A stretch of DNA of 14,153 bases from Desulfobacterales bacterium (GTDB taxonomy: Bacteria; Desulfobacterota; Desulfobacteria; Desulfobacterales; JAHEIW01), in NCBI GenBank assembly GCA_030145015.1, contig JAQYWI010000143.1:1-14153 (forward strand), read 5' to 3'. Position numbers and translations under genes: made by a program. Positions 1 to 6,585 of the stretch are shown here, piece after piece. The notes beneath the pieces are model-generated. The model worked only from the letters and a program-made list of their open reading frames with translations, made no database searches and was not told the origin of the DNA. Numbering within the stretch: position 1 is the first letter of the stretch; each line of letters opens with the position of its first letter.

Positions 1-1178
1 CGCAGTCCCGCCCGGGCAAACCAGCATTTTGAAAGCCATTTTTCCGCTCGCCATTTCAGCTTGAGTGCGCGCCCAAAACCGACCCGGAATATATCTTGAA
101 GTGCATAACGGGTAATCAGGACGGCCGCCCGGGCAGGATCTACTTTTTTATCTTCTACCATTAACTCGAGGCCGATGCTGATATACCCGCTGGCCTTTTT
201 GACAATTTCCTGCAGGACTTCGCGTTCACTGATGATCTTTTGATCGGCAACGACGATCTGATTGCAAAGGTTGGCAAACTCTGTTTGAATTTGCTGCAAC
301 ACATTCGGCAGTTCAACTTTCTGCAAAGCCCGGGTGAAATGATTGTCCTCTTTCAATTCCCTCAAGGGCGCGATGGGTACCGGTAACGATGAAATTTGTT
401 CCAATGAGTCTGGAATAAATTTTTTATCTTTCTTTTTAAGTTCCTCGGATTTTATGGGCTGATATAGGCCGACGGCCTCATCAAAGGGCAAAAAGCCCTT
501 TTCCGCCAGCCGCACGGAGCGCCAGCGATAGCAATCTTCTTCGGTTTCGGCCGGTATGATATGGACTGCTTCCAGCAATATCCCTTGAAAAGCTTGATGA
601 TCGTAAGAAGCCAGGCTTTGAGTGATCCGGGTTAGTAAAGTGCGCCGTTGTGTGTCATTTGTTTTTTCGGATTCAGTTTCAGCCGGGATATCGATAAATT
701 TGAAATAATACGTATCGTCGAGGGTAAAGTAATCATCTCCAAAATCAGAGGGGTCCTGGTCATGCTCCCGGATTCTGACTTCAAGATTTCTAAATAGGTA
801 CAGCTCGACAAATTCTAATTTTTCCTCCAGAAACCACCTCAAGAAGCGCTTGGGATCGGCTTCCAGCAGCAGGCTCAGCCAGCGTGTGACCGCTTTCGGA
901 TCGAGGCGATCCTTTTGCCATGTTTCCAGGTCGACAATGTGTTCCCACTGTTTGTTGGTCGCCAATGAAAGCAGCGGCAGGGAATCTTCAGGTCCGATTT
1001 CATTGACCAGTAAATAAAAATCCTGTTCGGGAAAAGAATGCACCAGTGCCGCCGGCTGAGGATCATCCAGAATTCGAACAAGAGCCTTTTCGGGGGGCAG
1101 TTCCAGGATTTTACTTCTTTTTTCCTGAAGCTGCAGCACCCGCTGAAGTGTTTTTGAGCTTGCCGGTTTCTTGGACAT
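1..1178 (-). CDS. DUF6178 family protein (C-terminus cut off by window edge)
   Basis: An open frame of 392 codons runs from an ATG at 1178 to the window edge with no stop, so the C-terminus is missing. I translated it by hand. It begins MSKKPASSKTLQRVLQLQEK and continues with RSKILELPPEKALVRILDD, then DFYLLVNEIGPEDSLPLLSLA, then KRFLRWFLEEKLEFVELYL, and later EKGFLPFDEAVGLYQP. This Lys-rich start, the LPPE segment and the GFLPFDEAVGLYQP segment fit DUF6178, a family of unknown function found mainly in Desulfobacterota. It is soluble: there is no signal peptide or membrane segment, and it is rich in Leu, Glu and Trp, so probably helical. No clear Shine-Dalgarno precedes the ATG. It is separated from ampG upstream on the same strand by a heptad-repeat hairpin, so it may have its own transcript. 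I assign no biochemical function. Confidence 0.82.
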   Translation of the reverse strand, partial: MSKKPASSKTLQRVLQLQEKRSKILELPPEKALVRILDDPQPAALVHSFPEQDFYLLVNEIGPEDSLPLLSLATNKQWEHIVDLETWQKDRLDPKAVTRWLSLLLEADPKRFLRWFLEEKLEFVELYLFRNLEVRIREHDQDPSDFGDDYFTLDDTYYFKFIDIPAETESEKTNDTQRRTLLTRITQSLASYDHQAFQGILLEAVHIIPAETEEDCYRWRSVRLAEKGFLPFDEAVGLYQPIKSEELKKKDKKFIPDSLEQISSLPVPIAPLRELKEDNHFTRALQKVELPNVLQQIQTEFANLCNQIVVADQKIISEREVLQEIVKKASGYISIGLELMVEDKKVDPARAAVLITRYALQDIFRVGFGRALKLKWRAEKWLSKCWFARAGL

Positions 1179-1264
1179 AGGTTTATTTGAAGAAGCTTTC
1201 CCAGTCGGGTGAATAGTCAGCGATAAAATCAGTTAACCGTAATTTGGTGCATCGTAAACATAGT

Positions 1265-1344
1265 GTTGCGAGTTACGGGTTGCGCGTTACGTGTTATGTT
1301 TTTTTTAGCTTTCAATCCGCAACTCGAAACACGAAACGCAGAAC
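1265..1344. repeat. Heptanucleotide inverted array 1 (GTTRCGN units)
   Basis: The plus-strand arm, 1265-1299, is five exact 7-nt units: GTTGCGA, GTTACGG, GTTGCGC, GTTACGT, GTTATGT. After a T-rich 17-nt spacer, the opposite arm (1317-1344), read on the minus strand, is four units: GTTCTGC, GTTTCGT, GTTTCGA, GTTGCGG. The arms are imperfect inverted repeats and can pair. The array starts 9 nt beyond the ampG stop codon, so it may also act as a transcription end or mRNA 3' stabiliser for ampG. A 128-codon open frame across this array (1263-1649) is repeat plus antisense of ampG and is not a gene. Confidence 0.75.
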
Positions 1345-1352
1345 ATCACCAT

Positions 1353-2609
1353 TTAGATTTCTTCAGCCGCTGCTACCGACTGCGAATGCCAGGGTGCAAA
1401 TTTAAAAAGAAGCAGCATACCTGGAATGGCAATCAGGGTGCAGCCGACAAAAAAATTTTCCCAGCCGATATTTTTGGCCATTACGCCCGTCACCGAAGAC
1501 GCCAGTGCCCTGGGGAGGCCCATCAGGCTGGTCAGCAATGCATATTGGGTCGCCGTAAATTTTTTATTGGTAATGCTGGCCATAAAGGCCACGAAAGCAG
1601 CGGTGCCCATTCCGCTGCTCAGATTCTCAAAGGCAATGACGCCCGATAACATTGAAATGTTATACCCGATCCGGGCTAAAATCGCAAAACCGGCGGTTGA
1701 TAAGGCTTGCAAAATCCCAAAGATCCATAGGCCGCGGTTGATTCCCAGTTTGAGTAACAGGAGTCCGCCTAAAGCTGCGCCCGCCAATGTTGCCGCTGTG
1801 CCGAAGAATTTGACGACCGTGCCGATCTCGGTCTTGGAAAATCCGATCTCCAGGTAAAATGGGGTCGTGATGGCGCTGGCCATGGTATCGCCGATTTTAT
1901 ACAGCAGAATAAACACCAACATCCAGATGGCACCATTGCGGCTGAAATAATCAACCATCGGATTGACGACGGCTTCCCGCATTGTGCGCGGTATGCCGGC
2001 GCTCACTTTTGGCTCGGGGGTTAAGAGGGTTGTGAGAACGCCGGGCAGCAAACACAAAGCCATTATAAAGTAAACCTGGGAGAAGGATATGAAATCTGCC
2101 AGGATCATTCCGCCCCCGGAGGCCAGCAGCATGCCCAGCCGGTATCCATAAACGTACATCGATGAGCCCAGACCGAGCTCTTCATCGGGCAGGTCTTCAC
2201 GCCGATACGCATCGATAACGATATCCTGGGTAGCGCTAAAGAAGGCCACCAGAACTGCGGCGCCAATCATCATCCAGGTATTTTTTACCGGATCAGAATA
2301 ACCCAGCCCCACGATTGAAGCCATCAACGCGATTTGGGACATTAAAAGCCAACCCCGCCGGCGTCCCAAAAAGGGTGGAATGAATCGGTCCAAAAGGGGT
2401 GCCCACAAAAATTTCCAGGTGTATGGAACCTGAACCAGGGCGATCATACCGATGTAGGTTAAATCGACCCCCCCTTCTTTCATCCAGGCCTGCAGGACGC
2501 CCATGGTAAGCAGAAGCGGAAGCCCGCCGGAAAACCCCATAAGCAAGGCCACCAGCATTCGACGGCTAAATACGACTTTAAGGGTGGCTTGTCGGATCGG
2601 CAGGTTCAA
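1353..2609 (-). CDS. ampG: AmpG-like MFS permease (muropeptide transporter family)
   Basis: This 418-residue, highly hydrophobic major facilitator protein would sit in the inner membrane with about 12 helices. AmpG hallmarks are visible. Near the N-terminus is SRRMLVALLMGFSGGLPLLL. Residues about 60-90 hold PYTWKFLWAPLLDRF followed by FLGRRRGW, the loop 2-3 signature. Then come SATQDIVIDAYRREDLPDEE and LGLGSSMYVYGYRLGM. Characterised AmpG imports anhydromuropeptides for cell-wall recycling; that substrate is inferred from family and no other recycling gene is nearby. The start is a TTG at 2609: an in-frame TGA lies four codons upstream, no earlier ATG is possible, and GAGAGG sits 5 nt before the TTG. 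The leader carries a 16S-tail-like element about 40 nt upstream. The gene lies downstream of pckG on the same strand, but the 318-bp gap argues against co-transcription. Confidence 0.88.
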   Translation of the reverse strand: MNLPIRQATLKVVFSRRMLVALLMGFSGGLPLLLTMGVLQAWMKEGGVDLTYIGMIALVQVPYTWKFLWAPLLDRFIPPFLGRRRGWLLMSQIALMASIVGLGYSDPVKNTWMMIGAAVLVAFFSATQDIVIDAYRREDLPDEELGLGSSMYVYGYRLGMLLASGGGMILADFISFSQVYFIMALCLLPGVLTTLLTPEPKVSAGIPRTMREAVVNPMVDYFSRNGAIWMLVFILLYKIGDTMASAITTPFYLEIGFSKTEIGTVVKFFGTAATLAGAALGGLLLLKLGINRGLWIFGILQALSTAGFAILARIGYNISMLSGVIAFENLSSGMGTAAFVAFMASITNKKFTATQYALLTSLMGLPRALASSVTGVMAKNIGWENFFVGCTLIAIPGMLLLFKFAPWHSQSVAAAEEI

Positions 2610-2648
2610 GTATGCCTCTCAGGATTAAACAATAGCTGATATTTGCCT

Positions 2649-2668
2649 AAAGGAGGTAATCCAATCGC
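2649..2668 (-). other. 16S rRNA 3'-tail-like element in the ampG leader
   Basis: Read on the minus strand this is GCGATTGGATTACCTCCTTT. Against the usual bacterial 16S 3' end (GCGGTTGGATCACCTCCTTT) it matches at about 18 of 20 positions, including the complete anti-Shine-Dalgarno CCTCC. The similarity stops abruptly on the upstream side, and no other part of 16S is present. It lies about 40 nt before the ampG TTG start in the same orientation. On the plus strand it reads as a strong AAAGGAGGT ribosome site, but no start codon follows within range. What it does is unknown; chance is possible but looks unlikely. Confidence 0.5.
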
Positions 2669-2732
2669 GGGAGCTTTCGATTCCAATTAATTTCGGAACA
2701 TCGGAGCACTGGCGTGTTGGATTCATTCTTTC

Positions 2733-2847
2733 GTTGCGTGTTACGCGTTACGAGTTGCGAGTCATGAACTGCAGGGTTTCGTTGGCAATTTTTTTAACCC
2801 GGAACGCGAAACACTTCAATTTCAACACTCCAATACTCCATAACTCC
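2733..2847. repeat. Heptanucleotide inverted array 2
   Basis: The plus-strand arm, 2733-2767, is GTTGCGT, GTTACGC, GTTACGA, GTTGCGA, GTCATGA. The minus-strand arm, read from 2847 down to 2792, gives GGAGTTA, TGGAGTA, TTGGAGT, GTTGAAA, TTGAAGT, GTTTCGC, GTTCCGG, GTTAAAA. The best pairing is a 19-nt block with 16 identities (GTGTT.CGCGTT.CG.GTT). With the leader of ampG and the hairpin below, this accounts for most of the 318-bp gap between ampG and pckG, in which I see no gene. Confidence 0.7.
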
Positions 2848-2887
2848 AGAGCCGAGATTTGCAAGAACTTCTGGCGTCATTAATTTA

Positions 2888-2920
2888 CTTATTATTCGTT
2901 ATCGTTCCGCAAATAATAAG
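2888..2920 (-). terminator. Hairpin just after the pckG stop codon
   Basis: A perfect 9-bp inverted repeat, CTTATTATT at 2888-2896 and AATAATAAG at 2912-2920, has a 15-nt loop and starts 7 nt beyond the pckG stop. The stem is all A/T except for one pair and there is no clean T-run, so an intrinsic terminator is uncertain; it could be an mRNA 3'-end structure. The loop contains ATAACGAATAA, which resembles the heptad units elsewhere in the window. Confidence 0.35.
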
Positions 2921-2927
2921 ATTGCTT

Positions 2928-4892
2928 CTATTTATTTTGAAGTTGTTCCGGTGTAACAATCGGCCCATATTTTTCTTTGAGCGCCATGAGTTCAGCGCGT
3001 TGCTTCTTGAGAATATCAAATAAGCGCGGGGGAATATGTTGTTCTTTGCCGTAAGCCTCTACCTGCAAATCAATCCGCGCAACGATATTATCAATGTATA
3101 AAGAAAACTGTTTGGCATACAGGTCTTCTGAATATTCTTTGTCGATGCGTTCTTTAAACAGTTGCTTTAAATCTTCAAACTTTGGCAAATAACCGATGGG
3201 CGTTTCAATGGCATCCACTTGCTGATGGGCGCGTCGCTCCAGCCAGGCCATCCAGGCCTTGACATCTTTTTTTTCGCCCAGCAATTTTTTGGAACTGCCC
3301 CCTCTGGCCTCTTCGGATAGGAAGTAATTGAGTCCCGCCAGAATCGGTCGTTTGCCGTCGGCAATTTTATCACTATTGAAGAAAACAAACTGCGCATCCA
3401 TATATTCGCCCAAGGATCCGGGGGTAAAAGGCGCATTGGCCCAGGGCTGCCGGCGAACGCCGGTGGCCCCGACTTCAGTGGCAGTAGCAGCCGATACAAT
3501 ACAGGCACCGATGACAACACCCTCATCGGGGCTCTTCGACACCCAGACCGGCGGCATGGTGTCACTGTCACGACCGCTGTAAGTGATGATGCGGGTCTCA
3601 ACCCCCTCAGCGACCTCATTTTTATCCGAATAGTTTTCCAGGGCACTGTTAGACAGGGTGCAGCGCGAGTTGGGATGCGACATGGGGATTGCCTTGCCGT
3701 TTTCGTCAACCATGCCCTCTTCCCACGGCCCCTGGAAATTGACGCCTTTTACCGGCGGCGGCTCTTCCGCGTTGCCTGTCCACTGGGGAACCCCATTTTC
3801 ATCAATTAACACATTGGACCAGATGACCTCAGTACCTTCATGGCGCAATAATTCCATCAAATACGGATCACCCTCCCAGTTAACATCTTCGACGATACCA
3901 AAAATCCCGCATTCCGGATTGATTGAACGCACGGTGCCATCGTCTGCAATCCACAGCTGCGCCAGGTCATCACCGACAAAATGATCACCGGCCATCGCCG
4001 ATGTGGTTTTGCCACAGCCGCTGGGTGCTGCTCCGACCATCCAGGTGATGCGCCCGCCGGGCCCCTCGATGCCGGTGATGAACATATGCTCGGCGATTTG
4101 CTCACCCTTTTTTTCATAGACGGATCGATCCACCGAAAAACGATGGTTGCCCTTTTTCATCAACAAGGTGTTGCCGGCATAGGTGCAGTTGAAACTATAG
4201 GTTGTCCGGTGGCTGCGGTCCATGTAGACTCTCGCGTTGGGCAGGTCTTCGGGCCGGTTTAAACCTTCACTGTGAATATTGGCATAGAAATGACCGAGTT
4301 TTTCAACTTCCTGATCAAAGGCGGCATATACATTGCGATAGAGGATGTCGGCACTGTGAAAGACATAGGTCGAGCTGGATATTTCAACGGCCGGATTTGA
4401 TGCCGGTGCGCCCACCGGACCGCGCATAAAAAAACCGACCATCATGATTTTGCCTCGCATGATCCCGGTCATTTTAGCGCGAATATCTTCCAGCCCTTCG
4501 GCCCGGTCTTTTTTTAGGGCTAATGAATTGACCTCTTCGCCCTCATTGTAGAGATAATAGGTTCGATCGATGATGCGGCCCTGTTCTTCCTTTAAATCAA
4601 AATGAATCGTATGGCCTTCCATGGGAAGCGTGGACTCTTCACCTTTTTTTAAAGAAAGCGCTCTGATAAATTGCCTGTCTTCCTCGGATCCCGTATCAAT
4701 AAATACAGCGTCCGGTTCACACAGGGCAATTGCGTTGGCAATCTTTTTAAGAACATCCGGGTTCTGAATAGCCTGGAGTTTATCCAGATTCGATGCATCC
4801 AGCTTGGCTTTAATAACCTGTTGAGCTGCATCCAGGTCTTTGATCCCGCCCAGTTCGGTTACGATATCAATACCGTCTTTATGGGGTCCCAT
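2928..4892 (-). CDS. pckG: Phosphoenolpyruvate carboxykinase, GTP-type family (divergent)
   Basis: A 654-residue cytoplasmic enzyme expected to interconvert oxaloacetate and PEP using a nucleotide triphosphate, the gluconeogenic entry step or, in anaerobes, a CO2-fixing or anaplerotic step. Family landmarks appear in order: the substrate-side region around YMDRSHRTTYSFNCTY (223-238); the kinase-1a P-loop GAAPSGCGKTTSAM (287-300) with the reactive Cys293; the kinase-2 metal site GDDLAQLW (307-314) followed by SINPECGIFGI; HPNSRCT (406-412), which matches the HPNSRFC stretch of animal enzymes; and GVVIGACIVSAATATE (458-473), matching GVFVGAAMRSEAT. The stretch that packs on guanine in known enzymes is altered (PFTPGSLGEY, 488-497), so the real nucleotide is uncertain. 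The length is slightly above the usual 600-630. The ATG at 4892 is the only in-frame start near the conserved N-terminus. An overlapping ATG 8 nt upstream is out of frame. A sigma-70-like promoter lies 47-75 nt upstream. Confidence 0.9.
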   Translation of the reverse strand: MGPHKDGIDIVTELGGIKDLDAAQQVIKAKLDASNLDKLQAIQNPDVLKKIANAIALCEPDAVFIDTGSEEDRQFIRALSLKKGEESTLPMEGHTIHFDLKEEQGRIIDRTYYLYNEGEEVNSLALKKDRAEGLEDIRAKMTGIMRGKIMMVGFFMRGPVGAPASNPAVEISSSTYVFHSADILYRNVYAAFDQEVEKLGHFYANIHSEGLNRPEDLPNARVYMDRSHRTTYSFNCTYAGNTLLMKKGNHRFSVDRSVYEKKGEQIAEHMFITGIEGPGGRITWMVGAAPSGCGKTTSAMAGDHFVGDDLAQLWIADDGTVRSINPECGIFGIVEDVNWEGDPYLMELLRHEGTEVIWSNVLIDENGVPQWTGNAEEPPPVKGVNFQGPWEEGMVDENGKAIPMSHPNSRCTLSNSALENYSDKNEVAEGVETRIITYSGRDSDTMPPVWVSKSPDEGVVIGACIVSAATATEVGATGVRRQPWANAPFTPGSLGEYMDAQFVFFNSDKIADGKRPILAGLNYFLSEEARGGSSKKLLGEKKDVKAWMAWLERRAHQQVDAIETPIGYLPKFEDLKQLFKERIDKEYSEDLYAKQFSLYIDNIVARIDLQVEAYGKEQHIPPRLFDILKKQRAELMALKEKYGPIVTPEQLQNK

Positions 4893-4938
4893 TTGTCCAT
4901 CTCGCTTTCGTTAAATTTCAACCCGAAGTTGAAGTTTT

Positions 4939-4967
4939 AGTCTATCATTCAAAATAGATAGGGTCAA
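4939..4967 (-). promoter_or_regulatory. Likely sigma-70 promoter of pckG
   Basis: On the minus strand, TTGACC (4967-4962) and TAGACT (4944-4939) are separated by exactly 17 nt. The -10 is preceded by TGA, an extended -10 feature. The start of transcription would fall near 4932, giving a leader of about 40 nt before the pckG ATG. This was read by eye and not tested. Confidence 0.5.
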
Positions 4968-5009
4968 AAAATTATTCCGCACACCAATTTATTTAAAAAT
5001 CAATTGGTC

Positions 5010-5076
5010 GTTATTTGTTATCTGTTATGAGTGAATGGTTTAAATGGATTAATTCAAATAACGAATAACCAATAAC
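5010..5076. repeat. Heptanucleotide inverted array 3 (AT-rich variant)
   Basis: The plus-strand arm, 5010-5030, is GTTATTT, GTTATCT, GTTATGA. The minus-strand arm, 5076-5056, is GTTATTG, GTTATTC, GTTATTT. The arms flank a 25-nt AT-rich spacer. It is the same 7-nt period and head-to-head layout as the arrays at 1265 and 2733, but with the CG positions replaced by T, A or C. It sits in the 220-bp gap between pckG and the nitroreductase gene. Confidence 0.65.
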
Positions 5077-5085
5077 AATGAGCTC

Positions 5086-5112
5086 CTAGTTGAGCGGGTT
5101 TCGCTCAATTAG
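5086..5112 (-). terminator. Stable hairpin after the rdgB-nitroreductase unit
   Basis: CTAGTTGAGCG (5086-5096) and CGCTCAATTAG (5102-5112) form an 11-bp stem with one wobble pair around a 5-nt GGTTT loop, starting 3 nt beyond the nitroreductase stop. No T-run follows on the minus strand, so it may be a factor-assisted terminator or a 3'-end stabiliser. Confidence 0.5.
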
Positions 5113-5114
5113 GG

Positions 5115-5696
5115 TCAGGATCCATGGGAGCCAACGATAATATCCGTTAGCGCGCGTTTGGGCAAATGATGCACGGCTTCGGCATCTCTCCAATAGAGAA
5201 TACTCCCATCCGGTCCGACGGGTTCGATCACAACTTCTTCTTTGGGTTTGCCGATAGCCAATACCAGCAAAATTTTAAGATGCGAATCGATATTTAACAT
5301 CGGCCGTATGTCTTTGCGGTTAATCGAGGCTATCATACAACCCGCCAGCCCCTTTTCCCTGGCACCCAGTAACATCGATTGCCCGGCAATGCCATGGTCG
5401 ACACCGAACTCCTTCTTGATGGTGGTATCACCGAGGATCACAATATATCCGGAAGGTCTTTCGCCGGGATCGGGTCCCGGCCAGTCTTTTAAATAGCCGG
5501 CCCATGCCAGACAGGAAAAAATTTCGGCATTTACATCGGGCCGGCAGGCCAGGATGTATTTTAAGGGCTGAAGATTGGCACCGGAAGCCGATAGTCTTGC
5601 CAGATCGACAAGTTCTTCCAGTGTCTTCAACTCCACCTGATGGTCTTCATAAAAGCGCCGGCAACTTCTGTTCGCTTTGACTAATTCGCTAAGCAT
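5115..5696 (-). CDS. Nitroreductase family protein (FMN-dependent)
   Basis: A 193-residue cytoplasmic flavoprotein of the nitroreductase fold. Seen are MLSELVKANRSCRRF, the usual N-terminal FMN-phosphate motif (R/S-x-R-R-F, about residues 9-14); LARLSASGANLQPLKY, matching the family's A-x-S-x-x-N-x-Q-P flavin motif; and GLAGCMIASINR with LVLAIGKPKEE near the C-terminus. Members reduce nitro compounds, quinones or enones with NAD(P)H; the natural substrate cannot be read from sequence. I chose the ATG at 5696 instead of the 33-codon longer frame because AAGGAGG lies 6 nt before it and the homology starts there; the longer frame would run into rdgB. Only 1 nt separates it from the rdgB stop, so the two are translationally linked. 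It is on the short side for the family, which often exceeds 200 residues. Confidence 0.88.
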   Translation of the reverse strand: MLSELVKANRSCRRFYEDHQVELKTLEELVDLARLSASGANLQPLKYILACRPDVNAEIFSCLAWAGYLKDWPGPDPGERPSGYIVILGDTTIKKEFGVDHGIAGQSMLLGAREKGLAGCMIASINRKDIRPMLNIDSHLKILLVLAIGKPKEEVVIEPVGPDGSILYWRDAEAVHHLPKRALTDIIVGSHGS

Positions 5697-5697
5697 T

Positions 5698-6357
5698 TCA
5701 GTCCTCCTTGTCTTTATCGTATAAGAATTTTTCTTCCGGCGGCATATGCCGTCGCACCCAGAGCAAGACCTTGTCAAACTCCTGCTTGAGTTCATTCAGC
5801 GCTTTGCCGCGGTGGCTCACCTGGCTTTTTTCTGCTCTCGTCATTTGCGCAAAGGTTTTTTTCAGCGGCGGGTAGAAGAAAATCGGATCATAACCAAAAC
5901 CGTCTTGCCCCGCCGGCTGCTCAGCAATCTGGCCCTCACAGCGCGCCGCGTAGGTAAGGGCCGGCCCGGATGGGACCGCAATGGATAGAACGCATTCAAA
6001 AGCAGCCTTGCGGTTGGTTTTACCCTGCATTTCTTTGAGCAATCTGGCAACCCGCCGTTCATCGGTCGCATTTTCACCGGCATAACGTGCTGATAAGACA
6101 CCGGGGGCGCCGTCCAGGGCATCCACCACCAGACCCGAATCGTCGGCCAGCGCCGGGATACCCAGTATTTTGGCCGTAAAGCCGGCTTTTTTATAGGCAT
6201 TTTCATCAAAGGTTTCGCCGTCTTCTTCCACGGTTGGAATCGGACCAAAATCAGTGAGGCTCTTTAGCTGAACTGGAAAGCCTGTCAGGAGATCTTGCAT
6301 TTCTGCGACTTTTCCCGGATTTGTAGTGGCAATAACCAAAGGAATCTCATTTCCCAT
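5698..6357 (-). CDS. rdgB: XTP/dITP pyrophosphatase (RdgB/HAM1)
   Basis: A 219-residue house-cleaning enzyme that hydrolyses dITP, dXTP and ITP to monophosphate and PPi, keeping deaminated purines out of DNA and RNA. All HAM1 motifs are present: LVIATTNPGKVAEM (7-20), LADDSGLVVDALDGAPGV (70-87) with the metal and base-side Asp72/Asp73, SARYAG (89-94), DGFGYDPIF (152-160), and SHRGKAL (181-187). The length is slightly above the usual ~200 owing to a charged C-terminal tail (about 205-219) that overlaps the ribosome site of the next gene. The start ATG at 6357 is preceded by a GGGGAT purine box. It is first in a two-gene unit with the nitroreductase, transcribed from a promoter in the divergent region. 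Confidence 0.95.
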   Translation of the reverse strand: MGNEIPLVIATTNPGKVAEMQDLLTGFPVQLKSLTDFGPIPTVEEDGETFDENAYKKAGFTAKILGIPALADDSGLVVDALDGAPGVLSARYAGENATDERRVARLLKEMQGKTNRKAAFECVLSIAVPSGPALTYAARCEGQIAEQPAGQDGFGYDPIFFYPPLKKTFAQMTRAEKSQVSHRGKALNELKQEFDKVLLWVRRHMPPEEKFLYDKDKED

Positions 6358-6422
6358 AACATCCCCGCCGGTTGTTCAGTCTTGCCTATGGAAACCTCCG
6401 ACTCGTACAAAATTCAGGTTCT

Positions 6423-6451
6423 AATTTAGATCATGCTCACATCTTTGTAAA
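6423..6451 (-). promoter_or_regulatory. Likely sigma-70 promoter of rdgB
   Basis: On the minus strand, TTTACA (6451-6446) and TAAATT (6428-6423) are separated by exactly 17 nt, giving a transcript start near 6416 and a leader of about 59 nt. The -35 box overlaps the short inverted repeat ATCTTT-GT-AAAGAT (6441-6454), which may be an operator. Confidence 0.45.
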
Positions 6452-6479
6452 GATTTTAAATCAGCCCCGATTTGGCGAA

Positions 6480-6511
6480 TTTACACTTTAGATCTAAAAC
6501 TCTTTACACTT
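6480..6511. promoter_or_regulatory. Palindrome TTTAGATCTAAA between direct repeats
   Basis: A perfect 12-bp palindrome at 6487-6498 is flanked and overlapped by two copies of TTTACACTT (6480-6488 and 6503-6511), 23 bp apart. It lies directly upstream of, and overlaps, the -35 box of the channel promoter, a typical place for a repressor or activator. TTTAGATC recurs at 6425-6432 near the rdgB -10. No regulator can be named. Confidence 0.4.
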
Positions 6512-6530
6512 AAAATATGACTGGTATAGT
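6503..6530 (+). promoter_or_regulatory. Likely sigma-70 promoter of the channel-FGGY-recN unit
   Basis: TTTACA (6503-6508), a 16-nt spacer, and TATAGT (6525-6530) predict a start near 6537. That lies downstream of the first in-frame ATG (6517), which supports using the ATG at 6586 for the channel protein. Confidence 0.5.
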
Positions 6531-6585
6531 ATCTCTATCATCTCTGCAAATACGGACACCATTTGGAAATTCAATTCTTGAACCC

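Noticed and set aside
1263..1649. 128-codon plus-strand frame
   Set aside because: It starts inside the heptad array and then runs antisense to ampG; the real gene on the other strand is unmistakable.
2649..2657. AAAGGAGGT on the plus strand as a ribosome site of a hidden gene
   Set aside because: No ATG, GTG or TTG follows at usable distance with an open frame.
5697..5795. 33-codon N-terminal extension of the nitroreductase
   Set aside because: It overlaps the rdgB coding end in another frame, looks unlike the family, and the AAGGAGG site points to the ATG at 5696.
6517..6585. Longer start for the K+ channel protein
   Set aside because: The ATG at 6517 lies upstream of the predicted transcript start and adds residues unlike the family; kept only as an alternative.
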